Source: JAKVBK01 sp022447275
GTDB lineage: Bacteria > Pseudomonadota > Alphaproteobacteria > Rhodobacterales > Rhodobacteraceae
Assembly (NCBI GenBank): GCA_047125605.1
Contig: CP138932.1
Span: 744,001-808,000 of the forward strand
Reading direction: 5' to 3'
DNA length: 64,000 nucleotides
The notes under the pieces were generated by a model, which was given only the letters and a program-made list of their open reading frames with translations, was not told the origin of the DNA and made no database searches. Of this stretch, positions 24,106-33,173 are shown piece after piece. Made by a program: the position numbers and the translations under genes. The number at the start of each line of letters is the position of its first letter. Position 1 is the stretch's first letter.

Positions 24106-25022
24106 GGGCGCGCTCCAAACAGCCCCGTGGGCCGCCACACCAGCACACAACCCATCAGGATATAGATCCCCATTGAGGCAATCGCCGCCCCGCTTTTCTG
24201 GGCAGCGCCCGGTTCCATGAACAGCTTGAATACCTCTGGCAGAAAGACGCCGCCCAGCGTGTCGGTCAGCCCCACAAGCAACGCTCCGATAAAGGCGCCG
24301 CGGATCGAGCCAATGCCGCCGATCACAATCACCACGAATGCAAGGATCAGAACGGGCTCTCCCATGCCGACCTGCACGGACTGAATGGCCCCCACCAAGG
24401 CTCCGGCCAGCCCCGCAAGGGCAGCGCCCAGGGCAAAAATCAGTGTGTAGAGACGAGAGATATCGACGCCAAGCGCGGCGATCATTTCACGGTCATTTTC
24501 ACCGGCCCGGATCTGAATGCCGATCCGTGTCCGCTCGATCAAGGCCCAAAGGCCAACGGCAATGGCCAGCCCGACGCCGATCAATGTCAATCGATAGAGT
24601 GGGTATTCGATCCCGCCGGGTAGTGTGACCGGGCCAGACAGCGCGTCGGGGATTTCAAGAAACAGCGGAAAAGATCCAAAGATCCAGCGTGTGCCTTCGG
24701 AAAACACCAGGATCAGCGCAAATGTTGCTAACACCTGATCCAAGTGCGGGGCGGCATACAGCCTGCGGATCACGACGACTTCGATCAAAGTGCCAGCGAG
24801 CGCGGCTGCAGCAAGGGCCGCCACAAGCCCAAGCAGGAAAGAGCCGGTTGCACCGGCCACGGCAGCGGCGGCGAAGGCTCCCACCATGTAGAGCGATCCA
24901 TGGGCCAGATTGATCAGCCCCATGACGCCGAAGATCAAAGTCAGACCGGCGGCCATCAAAAACAGCATCACGCCGAACTGCAGCCCGTTGAGGACCTGCT
25001 CGATGATGAGAATTGCAGACAT
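24102..25022 (-). CDS. livH: Branched-chain amino acid-type ABC permease LivH
   Basis: The 306-residue membrane protein carries the LivH signature GVMGLINLAHGSLYMVGAFAA and GGIGSIRGAFIGALLVGL. The start at 25022 (MSAILIIEQVLNGLQFG) is preferred over 25040 because LivH proteins open with such a segment. A hairpin separates it from the upstream binding-protein gene, so permease expression is probably lower than that of the binding protein. Confidence 0.88.
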   Translation of the reverse strand: MSAILIIEQVLNGLQFGVMLFLMAAGLTLIFGVMGLINLAHGSLYMVGAFAAAAVAGATGSFLLGLVAALAAAALAGTLIEVVVIRRLYAAPHLDQVLATFALILVFSEGTRWIFGSFPLFLEIPDALSGPVTLPGGIEYPLYRLTLIGVGLAIAVGLWALIERTRIGIQIRAGENDREMIAALGVDISRLYTLIFALGAALAGLAGALVGAIQSVQVGMGEPVLILAFVVIVIGGIGSIRGAFIGALLVGLTDTLGGVFLPEVFKLFMEPGAAQKSGAAIASMGIYILMGCVLVWRPTGLFGARP

Positions 25023-25079
25023 TGCTTTCAGATACGCCACTGGATCGGACCCGACCCAGACCTTGCACCAGAATGAAAA

Positions 25080-25107
25080 GGCGCCCCGGAGCTATGTCCG
25101 GAGCGCC
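25080..25107 (-). terminator. Attenuating terminator between binding-protein gene and livH
   Basis: An 11-bp stem with one mismatch (25080-25090 with 25097-25107) and a 6-nt loop lies after the binding-protein stop. On the minus strand it is followed by TTTTC. Such hairpins let the binding protein be made in excess of the permease. Confidence 0.7.
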
Positions 25108-25118
25108 GTTTCAGATAC

Positions 25119-26249
25119 TTACATTTTGCAGTCAGCCGCGTAGGCGTCGGAGTGGTTTTCCAGTGCGGTGCCGATGATCTTGTTGGTGAACACGTCACCT
25201 TCCTGGATCACTTCGCGGGCATAGATCGTCTGGATCGGGTGGTGGTTCGGACCGAAGGCAAAGTCGCCTCGGGTGCTGTCAAAATCTGCGGCGCGCAGGG
25301 CTTCGCGGAATGCGTCTGCATCCGATGGGCTGGCGCTTTCCAAAGCCGATAGCAGCAAGTTGGCTGTGTCAAAGCCCTGGCTGGCATAGAGGCTGGGCAG
25401 ACGCCCATACTCAGCCTGAAAGCTTTCAACGAAGGCCGCATTGGTTGGGTTGTCGATGTCCTTGTTCCACTGCGATGTGTTGACCACGCCGAGGGCGGCC
25501 CCGCCAACGGCCTGCAGAATGCCTTGATCAAAGCTGAAGGCCGGGCCGACGACCGGCAGGTCGATGCCGCTGTCAGCGTACTGCTTGAGGAAGGAAATCC
25601 CCATGCCGCCGGGCAGGAAGAAGAACACGCTGTCTGCGCCGGATGCCCGGATCTGTGCGATCTCAGCGGCATAATCGGTCTGGCCCAGTTTGGTGTAGAT
25701 TTCACCCGCGAGATCACCTTCAAAGAAGCGCTTGTAGCCCGTCAGCGCGTCGGTGCCCGCCGGGTAGTTGGGCGCAAGGATAAAGCTGTTGGTATAGCCG
25801 GCGGTGTTGGCATAGGCGCCGGCTGCTTCGTGCAGATTGTCATTCTGCCAAGCCACGTTGAAGTAATTCTTATTGCAGCCCTTACCGGCCAGTGGTGAGG
25901 GGCCTGCGTTGGGCGACAGGTAGAAGACGTCCTGGTTCACGGCAGCAGGCACGACGGCCATCGCGAGGTTGGACCAGATAATGCCTGTCAAGACATCGAC
26001 CCGCTCGGATTGGATCATCTTGTCAGAGAGTTGCACCGCGATATCGGGCTTGCGCTGATCGTCTTCGATGACGACGTCGACGTCATCGCGGCCCGATTGT
26101 GCAATGGCCAGCATGAAGCCGTCGCGCACATCGATGCCAAGCCCAGCGCCCCCGCCGGAAAGGGTCGTGATCATCCCGACCTTCACCTCAGCAACGGCCG
26201 GAGCCGCACATATGGACGCCGCAGCCGCGGCCAAAAGCAGTTTCTTCAT
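25119..26249 (-). CDS. Periplasmic substrate-binding protein of the LIV-type ABC transporter
   Basis: The 376-residue protein has a signal peptide (KKLLLAAAAASICAAPAVA) and then the type-1 periplasmic-binding fold (VKVGMITTLSGGGAGLGIDVRDGF). LNPNAGPSPLAGKGCNKNYF-like sequence marks the family of LIV-type binding proteins for small amides or amino acids. It heads the transporter operon and precedes the attenuator. A RBS-like GGAGG lies within ten bases of the start (rc of CCTCCC at 26256-26261). It faces the PLP lyase/M24 operon across livFGMH; co-occurrence suggests import of its substrate. Confidence 0.9.
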   Translation of the reverse strand: MKKLLLAAAAASICAAPAVAEVKVGMITTLSGGGAGLGIDVRDGFMLAIAQSGRDDVDVVIEDDQRKPDIAVQLSDKMIQSERVDVLTGIIWSNLAMAVVPAAVNQDVFYLSPNAGPSPLAGKGCNKNYFNVAWQNDNLHEAAGAYANTAGYTNSFILAPNYPAGTDALTGYKRFFEGDLAGEIYTKLGQTDYAAEIAQIRASGADSVFFFLPGGMGISFLKQYADSGIDLPVVGPAFSFDQGILQAVGGAALGVVNTSQWNKDIDNPTNAAFVESFQAEYGRLPSLYASQGFDTANLLLSALESASPSDADAFREALRAADFDSTRGDFAFGPNHHPIQTIYAREVIQEGDVFTNKIIGTALENHSDAYAADCKM

Positions 26250-26474
26250 GTTTCACCTCCCTGAAGTCTACAACGATAAATGCACTAGTTTTATTGCAGA
26301 TGTAAGGATGTGATGGAATTTCCTGCCAAAAATCATTTTTGATAGGCAGGCGCAGCGGTTTTGCGCGCGCGGCGCAGGCAGCCTGAAGGGCAAAATAGGG
26401 GTCTGGCCGTGATCTGGCCAATGGGGGCTGGGCCCGCGGGCAGCAGGCGCAGCCGTCACTGCGATGCCTGGGCG
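26250..26474. other. Promoter-bearing gap between binding-protein gene and esterase gene
   Basis: This 225-bp stretch is relatively AT-rich next to the binding-protein start (26270-26340) and must contain its promoter. No gene, hairpin with T-run or riboswitch-like fold is apparent. Confidence 0.4.
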
Positions 26475-27365
26475 CTACGCCGCCAGAAATGTTGCCGCTT
26501 TTTCAAGCGCGTTATCGGCCTCTGGTGCACGGCCTGCATACATTTGATAGCAGTGGAACAACCCATCCGTTTCGCAAAGCTCTATGGCTACGCCTTGCGC
26601 CTTAAGATGTGCGGCCATCGCCACGCTTTGATCGTAGAGGATCTCTGAGCGATCTGCCTGTATCTGGATCTTTGGCGCCCCTTTGAAATGCCCGAAAAGA
26701 GGCGAGATTTCAGGATTTTTCGCATCGGAACCGGCCGTGTAGGCAGCATTGCCACGGCGCACGAAAGCCGGAGACAAGAGCGCATCACTGCGCCTGTTGT
26801 TCTGAAACGAGGGCAGTTCCGCCGCGAGGTTTGTCAAAGGCGAGAACAGGGCAAGTGCGTGGGGCAGGGCGCTTTGCTTTGCAATCAGTCGATGCAACAG
26901 CGCAAGGGCCAGCCCGCCGCCGGCGCTGTCGCCCATGATGCTGACGGATCCGGCGCCATAGGAGGCTGCCAATCCAGCAAAGGCGTCCTCCGCCTGGTTG
27001 AGCGCCGTTGGATAGGGGTGCTCTGGCGCTTTGGCATATTCGAGGAAGTACACAGGCATGCCCGCCTTTGCAGCAAGCGTTGCCGTCAGGGCCCGATAGC
27101 CGCGCAATCCACCCAGAACGAAGCCGCCGCCATGCAGATAGAGGATCGCGCCCTGCGCCGTCTGGTCCCCGGCGCGGACTCGCACGAGAGCGGGATCGCT
27201 CGAGACCTCTTCAAAGCGGGCCGAACGGGCCTTGGCATGGAGCAGGGTCGCATTGAGGTTGGCGCTTGAACGCAAAAGGCGCGGAGACGACAGCAGTGAA
27301 AGAAGGGGTTTTTGCAGGATGCGGGCGTGGCCCGTCAAAAGTTTCTGGCGGATCGAGATCGTCAT
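26475..27365 (-). CDS. HSL-family alpha/beta hydrolase (esterase)
   Basis: The 296-residue protein has the hormone-sensitive lipase motifs: oxyanion HGGGFVLGG near residues 82-90, nucleophile GDSAGGGLALAL, the Asp in QIQADRSEILYDQS and the His in GLFHCYQM. These enzymes hydrolyse short-chain esters. The start at 27365 (MTISIRQK) is chosen; an upstream same-frame start gives an unusual 26-residue leader. The physiological substrate is unknown. No conserved partner is adjacent. Confidence 0.85.
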   Translation of the reverse strand: MTISIRQKLLTGHARILQKPLLSLLSSPRLLRSSANLNATLLHAKARSARFEEVSSDPALVRVRAGDQTAQGAILYLHGGGFVLGGLRGYRALTATLAAKAGMPVYFLEYAKAPEHPYPTALNQAEDAFAGLAASYGAGSVSIMGDSAGGGLALALLHRLIAKQSALPHALALFSPLTNLAAELPSFQNNRRSDALLSPAFVRRGNAAYTAGSDAKNPEISPLFGHFKGAPKIQIQADRSEILYDQSVAMAAHLKAQGVAIELCETDGLFHCYQMYAGRAPEADNALEKAATFLAA

Positions 27366-27567
27366 GTGCTTTGGCTTTGAATGGGGGGAAAGGGGTGCGC
27401 GGATGGTTAACGCCGTCGGTAATCCGCGGGGTGCGCGATGCAAGGGGTTTCAACCAGTGACGTTGCGGCAAGAAGCGCGCCGCTGGCCTCCGGTCGAAGG
27501 GACGCGCGTCGGGCAGATGTGCGGGCCGCTGATGCGCCCCGCAAATGGGGTCTGCCCTCCATGATTC

Positions 27568-28497
27568 CTAGGAAAAGCCGGGAGTGCCGCGATCCTTTGG
27601 GTTTGCGCGCAGGTGGTCCTCTTTGATCTGTTCTGAGGTCTGGCGCGAGCCGTCATGGGAATAGCCCGGGGGCAGCACCGCGTATTTCACACGCTCGCGC
27701 AGGGTCAGGCCAGGCTGGGTCATGTCGCGCAACATGCCGATCCACTCATGGAAGGCCACCCGCAGCGGGTTGAACGTGCCCAGATTGTGCACAAGCCCGT
27801 AATCGACCTTGTCGCTTTCTATTTCCGGGACGAAGGTGCCAAACATCCTGTCCCAGATGATAAAGACGCCCGCATAATTGCAATCGAGGTAGCGCGGGTT
27901 GCGGCCGTGATGGGCGCGGTGGTGGCTGGGCGTGTTCATCACCGCCTCGACCCAACGCGGCAGTTTGCCGATCGCTTCGGTGTGAATCCAGAACTGGTAG
28001 ATCAGGTTCAGACCACCGGCAAACAGAACCATCGCCGGATGGAACCCCAGCAAAATGAGCGGCGCCCGCATCACCATCATGAAGGTGAACGTACCAGACC
28101 ATGTCTGCCGCAGGGCGGTGGTCAGATTGTAGTGCTGCGAGGAATGATGGTTCACATGGCTGGCCCAGACCCAGCGGATGCGATGTCCAAAGCGATGCAC
28201 CCAGTAATAGCGCAGGTCATCCAGCACAAAGCACAGCAGCACCACCCACCAGGACGTGCCCAGATCCAGCGGTGTGATTTGCCACAGAACCATGAAAAAG
28301 CCCCAGGCGATAAAGCCCAGAAGGATACCGGAGGCGACCGATCCCGCGCCCATGACAAGCGAGGTGACCGCGTCACGCGTTTCATAGCGGCCGCCGCGGC
28401 CTTTGACGGCAATCCATGTCAGCTCGATCAGGATTGCGGCAATGAAAAAGGGGACGGCGAGGTTCACCACGTCTGGATAGGTCAACATGTCCGTCAT
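27568..28497 (-). CDS. Sterol desaturase/fatty acid hydroxylase-family membrane enzyme
   Basis: The 309-residue membrane protein has the three histidine clusters of the di-iron hydroxylase superfamily: HRFGH, HVNHHSSQHYN and HRAHHG, with an additional HTEAIG. At least four membrane helices flank them. Members hydroxylate or desaturate lipids, carotenoids or sterol-like molecules. The GGLNLIYQFWIHTEAIGKLP segment is typical of the broad bacterial branch with unknown substrate. The start overlaps the upstream small gene by four bases, so the two are co-translated. Confidence 0.88.
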   Translation of the reverse strand: MTDMLTYPDVVNLAVPFFIAAILIELTWIAVKGRGGRYETRDAVTSLVMGAGSVASGILLGFIAWGFFMVLWQITPLDLGTSWWVVLLCFVLDDLRYYWVHRFGHRIRWVWASHVNHHSSQHYNLTTALRQTWSGTFTFMMVMRAPLILLGFHPAMVLFAGGLNLIYQFWIHTEAIGKLPRWVEAVMNTPSHHRAHHGRNPRYLDCNYAGVFIIWDRMFGTFVPEIESDKVDYGLVHNLGTFNPLRVAFHEWIGMLRDMTQPGLTLRERVKYAVLPPGYSHDGSRQTSEQIKEDHLRANPKDRGTPGFS

Positions 28498-28880
28498 AGG
28501 GGGCCAATCTCCTTGAGCCAGTCGTCCTGCAGGGCGGCGGGTACCGCGAGGCGGATTGTGGGGGTGCCGATGTCGCGGAAATGCAGCACCAGCCGGTCTG
28601 GGTGTTGTTCAGGGCGTGCGCCCTGCACGAAGCGCGCGGCGCTGTCTGCGCCCATGGCCCAAACGATGCCCGGTCCGTCTGTCGAGTGGATCAGGGCGGC
28701 GTGACCATCGGGTGCTACATGGACCGTGCGAACAGATGCATCCGGGAAATGGCGGAGCCACGCGGCGCGCGCGGTGCTCTCGTCAAAGCGCAAGCGTTTC
28801 GACAGCCCCATCAGATGCAGTAAGATGGCGACGCCGATCACGCCGATGACAACCATCGGTCCCAGAATGTGCAATGGCAC
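28494..28880 (-). CDS. Small single-pass membrane protein upstream of the hydroxylase
   Basis: I do not recognise this 128-residue product. Residues 5-24 form a membrane anchor (LGPMVVIGVIGVAILLHLMG) and the rest is a soluble domain (DESTARAAWLRHFPDASVRTVHVAPDGHAALI ... TPTIRLAVPAALQDDWL). It overlaps the hydroxylase gene by four bases (ATGA), so it may be an accessory or redox-partner-like factor of that enzyme; this is inference from coupling. Confidence 0.7.
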   Translation of the reverse strand: MPLHILGPMVVIGVIGVAILLHLMGLSKRLRFDESTARAAWLRHFPDASVRTVHVAPDGHAALIHSTDGPGIVWAMGADSAARFVQGARPEQHPDRLVLHFRDIGTPTIRLAVPAALQDDWLKEIGPL

Positions 28881-29037
28881 GGTACGTTCCTCCCTTGTGC
28901 ATATTCAGGCGAAAACCCATGCGCAGAGCAAGCCCGGACAAAACTAACCGAACGTAAATGGCGGCCAATTCGGTGAAGCATGAGGCGGGCATATCCTGCG
29001 TGAGTGCGCTTTCGCCGCGACGGGGTTAATGCGAGAG

Positions 29038-30039
29038 TTAATCCAATGGAACCGGCCGTAACATCTTGCCGTTGCCCAGCAAACCCACCCCGCATTCCCG
29101 GCCTGGGTTCAGACAATTGCGCACGATCCCCTCAATAATGTCTGGGTCCCACCCATTCATCCAATCCGCGTGCAAGCTGGCGCCGGGTTGGGGCGTGCTG
29201 CCCATATCGGAGGACAGCCGCCATTGGTTTGTGGGGCCCCGATCCGGGTCCACATGGACTGAAAAATTGTAAGAGATTTCCGGGATTGCGATGGGGTGGC
29301 TGGCAGGGCAGGTCCCTGTTCCAGTGATCGGCGGCCTTGCGGTGGAGGGGTAGGCCATGTGGGACTTGTTGTCGGAGGCGCTGAGATTGCGACCATCCCA
29401 ACACTGGGGAAATACGATCCGGATCTCTAACTGATCATCGGCTGGGCAGTCTGGCAGGTAGGGGACATGATCCAGCGGGTCACCGAGGTCAAACCAGTCC
29501 TGGTCTGATTGCCAACTGCTGCAGCGAAATTTCGCGATCCGGGCGCTTTGCAGAGATTTGGTCTTTGCGTCCCCTGCAATCATGCGCAACCCGGCGGGGG
29601 GCGGCTGAATTGATTTGGCCGGCACGTGGTACCCGGTTTTGTAGTAAAACAGCGGATCTACAAACCGAACGCGCTCCCCATTCGCGTCAAACAAAGCGGG
29701 CACCCAATAGCCCGACCTGTTGAGCGTGCCCCCGTCACAGGATGTGCGCCCCGCCGTGAGAAGCGTCGGGATGGTCGTATTGGCATCCACGTTCGGGTTT
29801 CCGAAAAAGACGTGCTCATGGGCCGCGCCCGGCTGTCCGGGCCAAACCAGAGGATCATCGAAACTGATATGAGATTCCACACAATGGGTTCGAAATGCGC
29901 CACTGCCATCTTCGCGCAGATCAGTGACGTCATTGGCCCGCATCGTGCCTTGGTTTTGCGCGGCAGAGGGTTGCACGGAGAAGGCGGTGCAAGCGCAAGC
30001 AAGGGCAAAGATGGCCTTCAATTGAAAGCGCCGTTTCAT
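29038..30039 (-). CDS. Exported DUF1996-domain protein
   Basis: The 333-residue protein has a signal peptide (FALACACTAFSVQPSAAQ) and a DUF1996 domain: FRTHCVESHISFDDPLVWPG, HEHVFFGN, YWVPALFD, DQLEIRIVFPQCWDGRNL, and PEISYNFSV. The domain is common in fungi and actinobacteria, often in carbohydrate-active contexts, but its function is not established. GGAGG lies 8 nt before ATG 30039; a longer same-frame start at 30075 is not supported. It stands alone. Confidence 0.8.
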   Translation of the reverse strand: MKRRFQLKAIFALACACTAFSVQPSAAQNQGTMRANDVTDLREDGSGAFRTHCVESHISFDDPLVWPGQPGAAHEHVFFGNPNVDANTTIPTLLTAGRTSCDGGTLNRSGYWVPALFDANGERVRFVDPLFYYKTGYHVPAKSIQPPPAGLRMIAGDAKTKSLQSARIAKFRCSSWQSDQDWFDLGDPLDHVPYLPDCPADDQLEIRIVFPQCWDGRNLSASDNKSHMAYPSTARPPITGTGTCPASHPIAIPEISYNFSVHVDPDRGPTNQWRLSSDMGSTPQPGASLHADWMNGWDPDIIEGIVRNCLNPGRECGVGLLGNGKMLRPVPLD

Positions 30040-30287
30040 CAAGCTGCCTCCCATCGCAGTAGTCTTTGCACCCAAGGTAAAAAGATTATCGCATCATTTC
30101 AGGGGTTCCAATCGTATATCCCAAGACCGCAAAAGTAGCTGCGTCGGGGTGCGGGCCGATGCCGGGGCACTTGATCTTTTGCTTTCGGTGTTTTGTCTGT
30201 TGTTTGGGAGTGAAAAGTTATGCGGGTCGAGAAATTCCTGCAATAATTGCGTGGATCTCGCATTTACTCCAACAAGGAGATCACTTT

Positions 30288-30659
30288 ATGAGGATGTTGA
30301 TAACACAGGCTGCCATCTCCTTTTGGCTCGTTTTGGGTCATTCTGGAGCCTTGGCAGACGCAAGCAGGTTTGCTGGAACATACAAACCAGCAGGCCCGCA
30401 ATTCTCGAGTTGGGATTGTGTCAGTATTGGACAGGACGGAGGGGCGTTGCTTGTGACCCCGGACACATTTGTGGGTGTAGAAACGCAATGTAAGTTGCGT
30501 AGGCCCGTCGCGGTCAATGGAATGAATGCTACACTCTTTGACGCCGAATGCGCTGGTGAGGGCTATGAATGGGTTGAGCGCATTATGTTTATGCTTTCGG
30601 ACGAAGGACGACTATTCTATGTACGCGATGGCTTCGCCGGAGAGTGGGTGCGCTGCTAA
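30288..30659 (+). CDS. Small exported protein of unknown function
   Basis: The 123-residue product has a signal peptide (RMLITQAAISFWLVLGHSGALA) and a short mature domain with three cysteines before the C-terminal one (WDCVS, TQCKL, DAECAGEG, then WVRC). The C-terminal C and three others could form two disulfides in the periplasm. ATG 30288 has AAGGAG eight bases upstream. I do not recognise the family. It marks the start of AT-richer accessory DNA. Confidence 0.65.
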   Translation: MRMLITQAAISFWLVLGHSGALADASRFAGTYKPAGPQFSSWDCVSIGQDGGALLVTPDTFVGVETQCKLRRPVAVNGMNATLFDAECAGEGYEWVERIMFMLSDEGRLFYVRDGFAGEWVRC

Positions 30660-30999
30660 ATGCCCGTGATGGTTTAATGCGCTGATACGCTTGCAGATCG
30701 ACGCCCCCGTACCGTCCGTTGTCTGAAAGCGGAAGGCCTGGATCCGTTCGTAACAAGTTAGGAACGGAGTGCCAAATGCAAACACGCTATTGCAGAACAA
30801 GTTAGGTGTGACATTTTCTGATCAGGAGTGGCCTAAGCGGCGCCTGATTTCTCGGGCATTAGTGGACTTAATAAATCGCTACGCGCTTTTACTGAGTTTC
30901 TGGCACATCACCAGACACTAGGGTTAGTGATGTGCCAAACGCCCTGATTTGTTGATTTGGTTAAACGTGCCGTGTTCTGTGGGCTGGTATAGGGGCAAA
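30660..30999. other. 340-bp non-coding stretch at the edge of the accessory region
   Basis: No gene, repeat or strong hairpin is seen. Base composition shifts toward AT compared with the genes to the left. Confidence 0.5.
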
Positions 31000-31287
31000 C
31001 TAATTGCTCACAAAAGCAGACCCTCTAGCGTCAGATGTCATTCTAACCGGGAGAGCCGTTGCGGCTTGCCCCCTAATTTCAGCGATCTTTTGCATGGCTG
31101 CGACGCCCGACGCCTCATCGGTGTACTTTGTTACGACAGAAAAGGTCAGGTCGCCCGTTTGTATAAAGTCGACGCTTTCTGCCCCTAATTTCATAATGAG
31201 TGGCGCAAATTGATCTCTCGCCATTGCCTCCATATCTTCATTCCAGTCGTCGGCTTCCCAATTGGAAATTGTGAAATAACTCATCAT
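31000..31287 (-). CDS. Unknown 95-residue protein, possibly an alpha-beta-barrel domain
   Basis: The product has the size and hydrophobic pattern of dimeric alpha-beta-barrel (ABM-like) proteins (SYFTISNWEADDWNEDMEAMA, then SVDFIQTGDLTFSVVTKYTDEASGV), but no catalytic motif confirms this. AGGAGG is three bases before ATG 31287 and an in-frame second ATG follows it directly. It is the last gene of a three-gene minus-strand cluster. I cannot name a function. Confidence 0.6.
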   Translation of the reverse strand: MMSYFTISNWEADDWNEDMEAMARDQFAPLIMKLGAESVDFIQTGDLTFSVVTKYTDEASGVAAMQKIAEIRGQAATALPVRMTSDARGSAFVSN

Positions 31288-31313
31288 GTTCCTCCTTTTT
31301 TCCCGAGATAGGC

Positions 31314-31784
31314 TTATTTGGGCGCAAATGAGTAAACGCTTGCATGCGTTCCAATTCTTACATCCGTCTTCCCACCCCATTGGGCTCCGGTGTAAGGGGC
31401 CCACTTTCCGGTTCCGGCAATCTGTGTGACGAGGAACGATCCATCTGGTTGTGGGTTTGCTTGCAAGAGGCTTATGTCGCCATCGACATCAACTTGCTGG
31501 CAGACATTAAGAAAGCCTAACGGCAGCATTTCCCCGGTCGCAAAAGCGATATACTGATGGCAAGTCGCTTTAGATGCAGTTGGGTAGCCATCTGGTGGGT
31601 TATCCCACATCCAGATATCGTTTGATGTCTGACTTACTAGGGTTCCCGTTGTACCCTCCATCGCATTTGTGGCAGTGATTACACTTGTTCCGTGGCCACT
31701 AAGCTGGGAATGGCCATCTGCCAGAAGCACAGCGGGTGCAGAACAAACAGCCATTGAAATGCCAATGTAATTTAACAGCTTCAT
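31314..31784 (-). CDS. Exported protein of unknown function
   Basis: The 156-residue product has a signal peptide (KLLNYIGISMAVCSAPAVLLADG) and a mature part with two cysteines (KATCHQYI and LNVCQQVDVDGD). It ends GTHASVYSFAPK. No known domain is recognised. It sits 26 nt upstream of the 95-residue gene and 26 nt downstream of the NTF2-like gene, so the three form an operon. GGAGGAA lies close to ATG 31784. Confidence 0.65.
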   Translation of the reverse strand: MKLLNYIGISMAVCSAPAVLLADGHSQLSGHGTSVITATNAMEGTTGTLVSQTSNDIWMWDNPPDGYPTASKATCHQYIAFATGEMLPLGFLNVCQQVDVDGDISLLQANPQPDGSFLVTQIAGTGKWAPYTGAQWGGKTDVRIGTHASVYSFAPK

Positions 31785-31810
31785 TTCTTCCTCCACATTC
31801 TGTTTGGGTT

Positions 31811-32140
31811 TTACTTGATCGAAGTGGCGCCAGTTTCGGTGCGGATTATTTTTCCATCTTTCAGGAGATTGACGACCATTACTGCCTCAGACGTTCCGTC
31901 TGGAAACGTCATGAAAGAATGCTCAACCATGATCTCGTTGTTTTCGTAGATGCATCTCTGTTTGCTGAACGCGAGTGCATCGCTTTGCATCATTGCCGTC
32001 AGCGTTGGCACCCAATCTGTTTTGCTAACTTCTGTGCCTGACTGATGACGCACGAAAACAAAATCATCGTGCAAACAGTCTAAATAGCCATTAATGTCCT
32101 TGTTGTTTTGTGCGGATAGTATTTTTTGATACAGTGACAT
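31811..32140 (-). CDS. NTF2-like/SnoaL-like small protein
   Basis: The 109-residue protein has the cone-shaped NTF2-like fold pattern: YQKILSAQNNKDINGYLDCLHDDFVFV, WVPTLTAMMQ, and the C-terminal VMVVNLLKDGKIIRTET. Members bind small molecules or act as isomerases/cyclases; DUF4440 and SnoaL are relatives. GGAG is nine bases before ATG 32140. It leads the three-gene operon. Lower GC than the core genes suggests transfer. Confidence 0.65.
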   Translation of the reverse strand: MSLYQKILSAQNNKDINGYLDCLHDDFVFVRHQSGTEVSKTDWVPTLTAMMQSDALAFSKQRCIYENNEIMVEHSFMTFPDGTSEAVMVVNLLKDGKIIRTETGATSIK

Positions 32141-32598
32141 TAATATTTCTCCTAGCATGTCAGAGGCTTGGTGAACTCAGTACCGGCCAGCATCCTTGGC
32201 TCGCGCTCCGTTGAACATATCGGTAGTCGCAAGATGCAAAGCTGAGTAAAGCATGGCTTCTCGCGACTTTCCTCGACCAAGGCTTCACCACGCTGACTAG
32301 CTTCCGCAACGCGATCTAGTCTTTATGTTGAAGTGGTTTCGGGCAATTGCGCCGCGAGATGTCGGTGAAAGAGAAATGGGTTGTTAAGGACTGACCGTGC
32401 ACCTGCTTTTCGGCAGCGCGACCAAAGAACCTGCTGGCCCACCCGATCGCTGGAAGGGCTGAGCGGTGCTTGTCGAGCTTGCGGCTGTGAGCAAAGCGAA
32501 GCCGTTATCGCTCGCGCTGCTAATCCATCTGGGCACAATGCCCCTAATTTGTTAGTAGCGGCTAAAGTCCGTTATTTGCTTAGGGTCAGGCCTCATAG
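32141..32598. other. 458-bp stretch between operon start and IS remnant
   Basis: It must hold the promoter of the three-gene operon near its left end. The remainder looks like decayed DNA; no frame with a credible family match is seen. Confidence 0.45.
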
Positions 32599-33173
32599 CT
32601 AGTGGATAATGAGTGCTGCTAGGGCGATGGCTGACAGGAAGACCTTCGGGCATCTGTCGTAGCGGGTTGCCACGCGCCGCCAATCCTTCAATCCGACGAA
32701 CGTGATCTCGCATCACCGGCCAGAAGTGTACAGCGCAGCAATGTCACGAGGGGAGCGGTCAAATGTCCAAGCCCCTTTTGACGCTCAATAGTTGGGATGC
32801 GGTGGGCCCTCAGCTAGGTGTGTCGATCATCACAGTCTTCTCTTCGCCGTGTTCGGCAGCTGGTCCGGCCATTATCGGGGCGAAGATGCCATTGTCGTTC
32901 TACCGCTTCGAACAGTTGTAGAGCGTTTTGTACCGGCCATCGGCTGAAGAGGCATCGCGCCATCTCAAGCCATTGTGATTAGTTAAGAAAGTGCTGCTCA
33001 GCACACGTCGGTCCTCAACGCGTGGCTTGCTTTGGGACTTAGTGCAGAAGGGCGCAAGACGCGCCTGCTGTGAACCCGTCAGCCAGAAGAGATCAGACAT
33101 GGTCACCGCTCGTTTTCGAACCGTGACACAGGCCGCTGGACGGAAATAATTTGGTCCTGGCTCTAGCATCATT
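32584..33173. mobile_element. Remnant of an IS5-family insertion sequence
   Basis: The decayed transposase fills most of this span. GGGTCAGGCCTCAT (left) and GAGCCAGGACCAAA (right, read inward) match at about nine of fourteen positions and may be eroded terminal inverted repeats. About 590 bp is shorter than a full IS of this group (roughly 850 bp), consistent with an internal deletion. Confidence 0.6.
32599..33100 (-). pseudogene. Decayed IS5-family (IS427-type) transposase
   Basis: From ATG 33100 the frame gives SDLFWLTGSQQARLAPFCT ... PRVEDRRVLSSTF ... NGLRWRDA ... KTLYN, the start of an IS5/IS427-type transposase, then stops at a TAG near 32926. Downstream, in another part of the remnant, comes the transposase C-terminus (FVGLKDWRRVATRYDRCPKVFLSAIALAALII) ending at TAG 32599. 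The middle, with the catalytic Asp and part of the DDE site, is missing, so it is inactive. Degenerate inverted-repeat-like sequences flank it (about 32584-32597 and 33160-33173). Confidence 0.85.
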
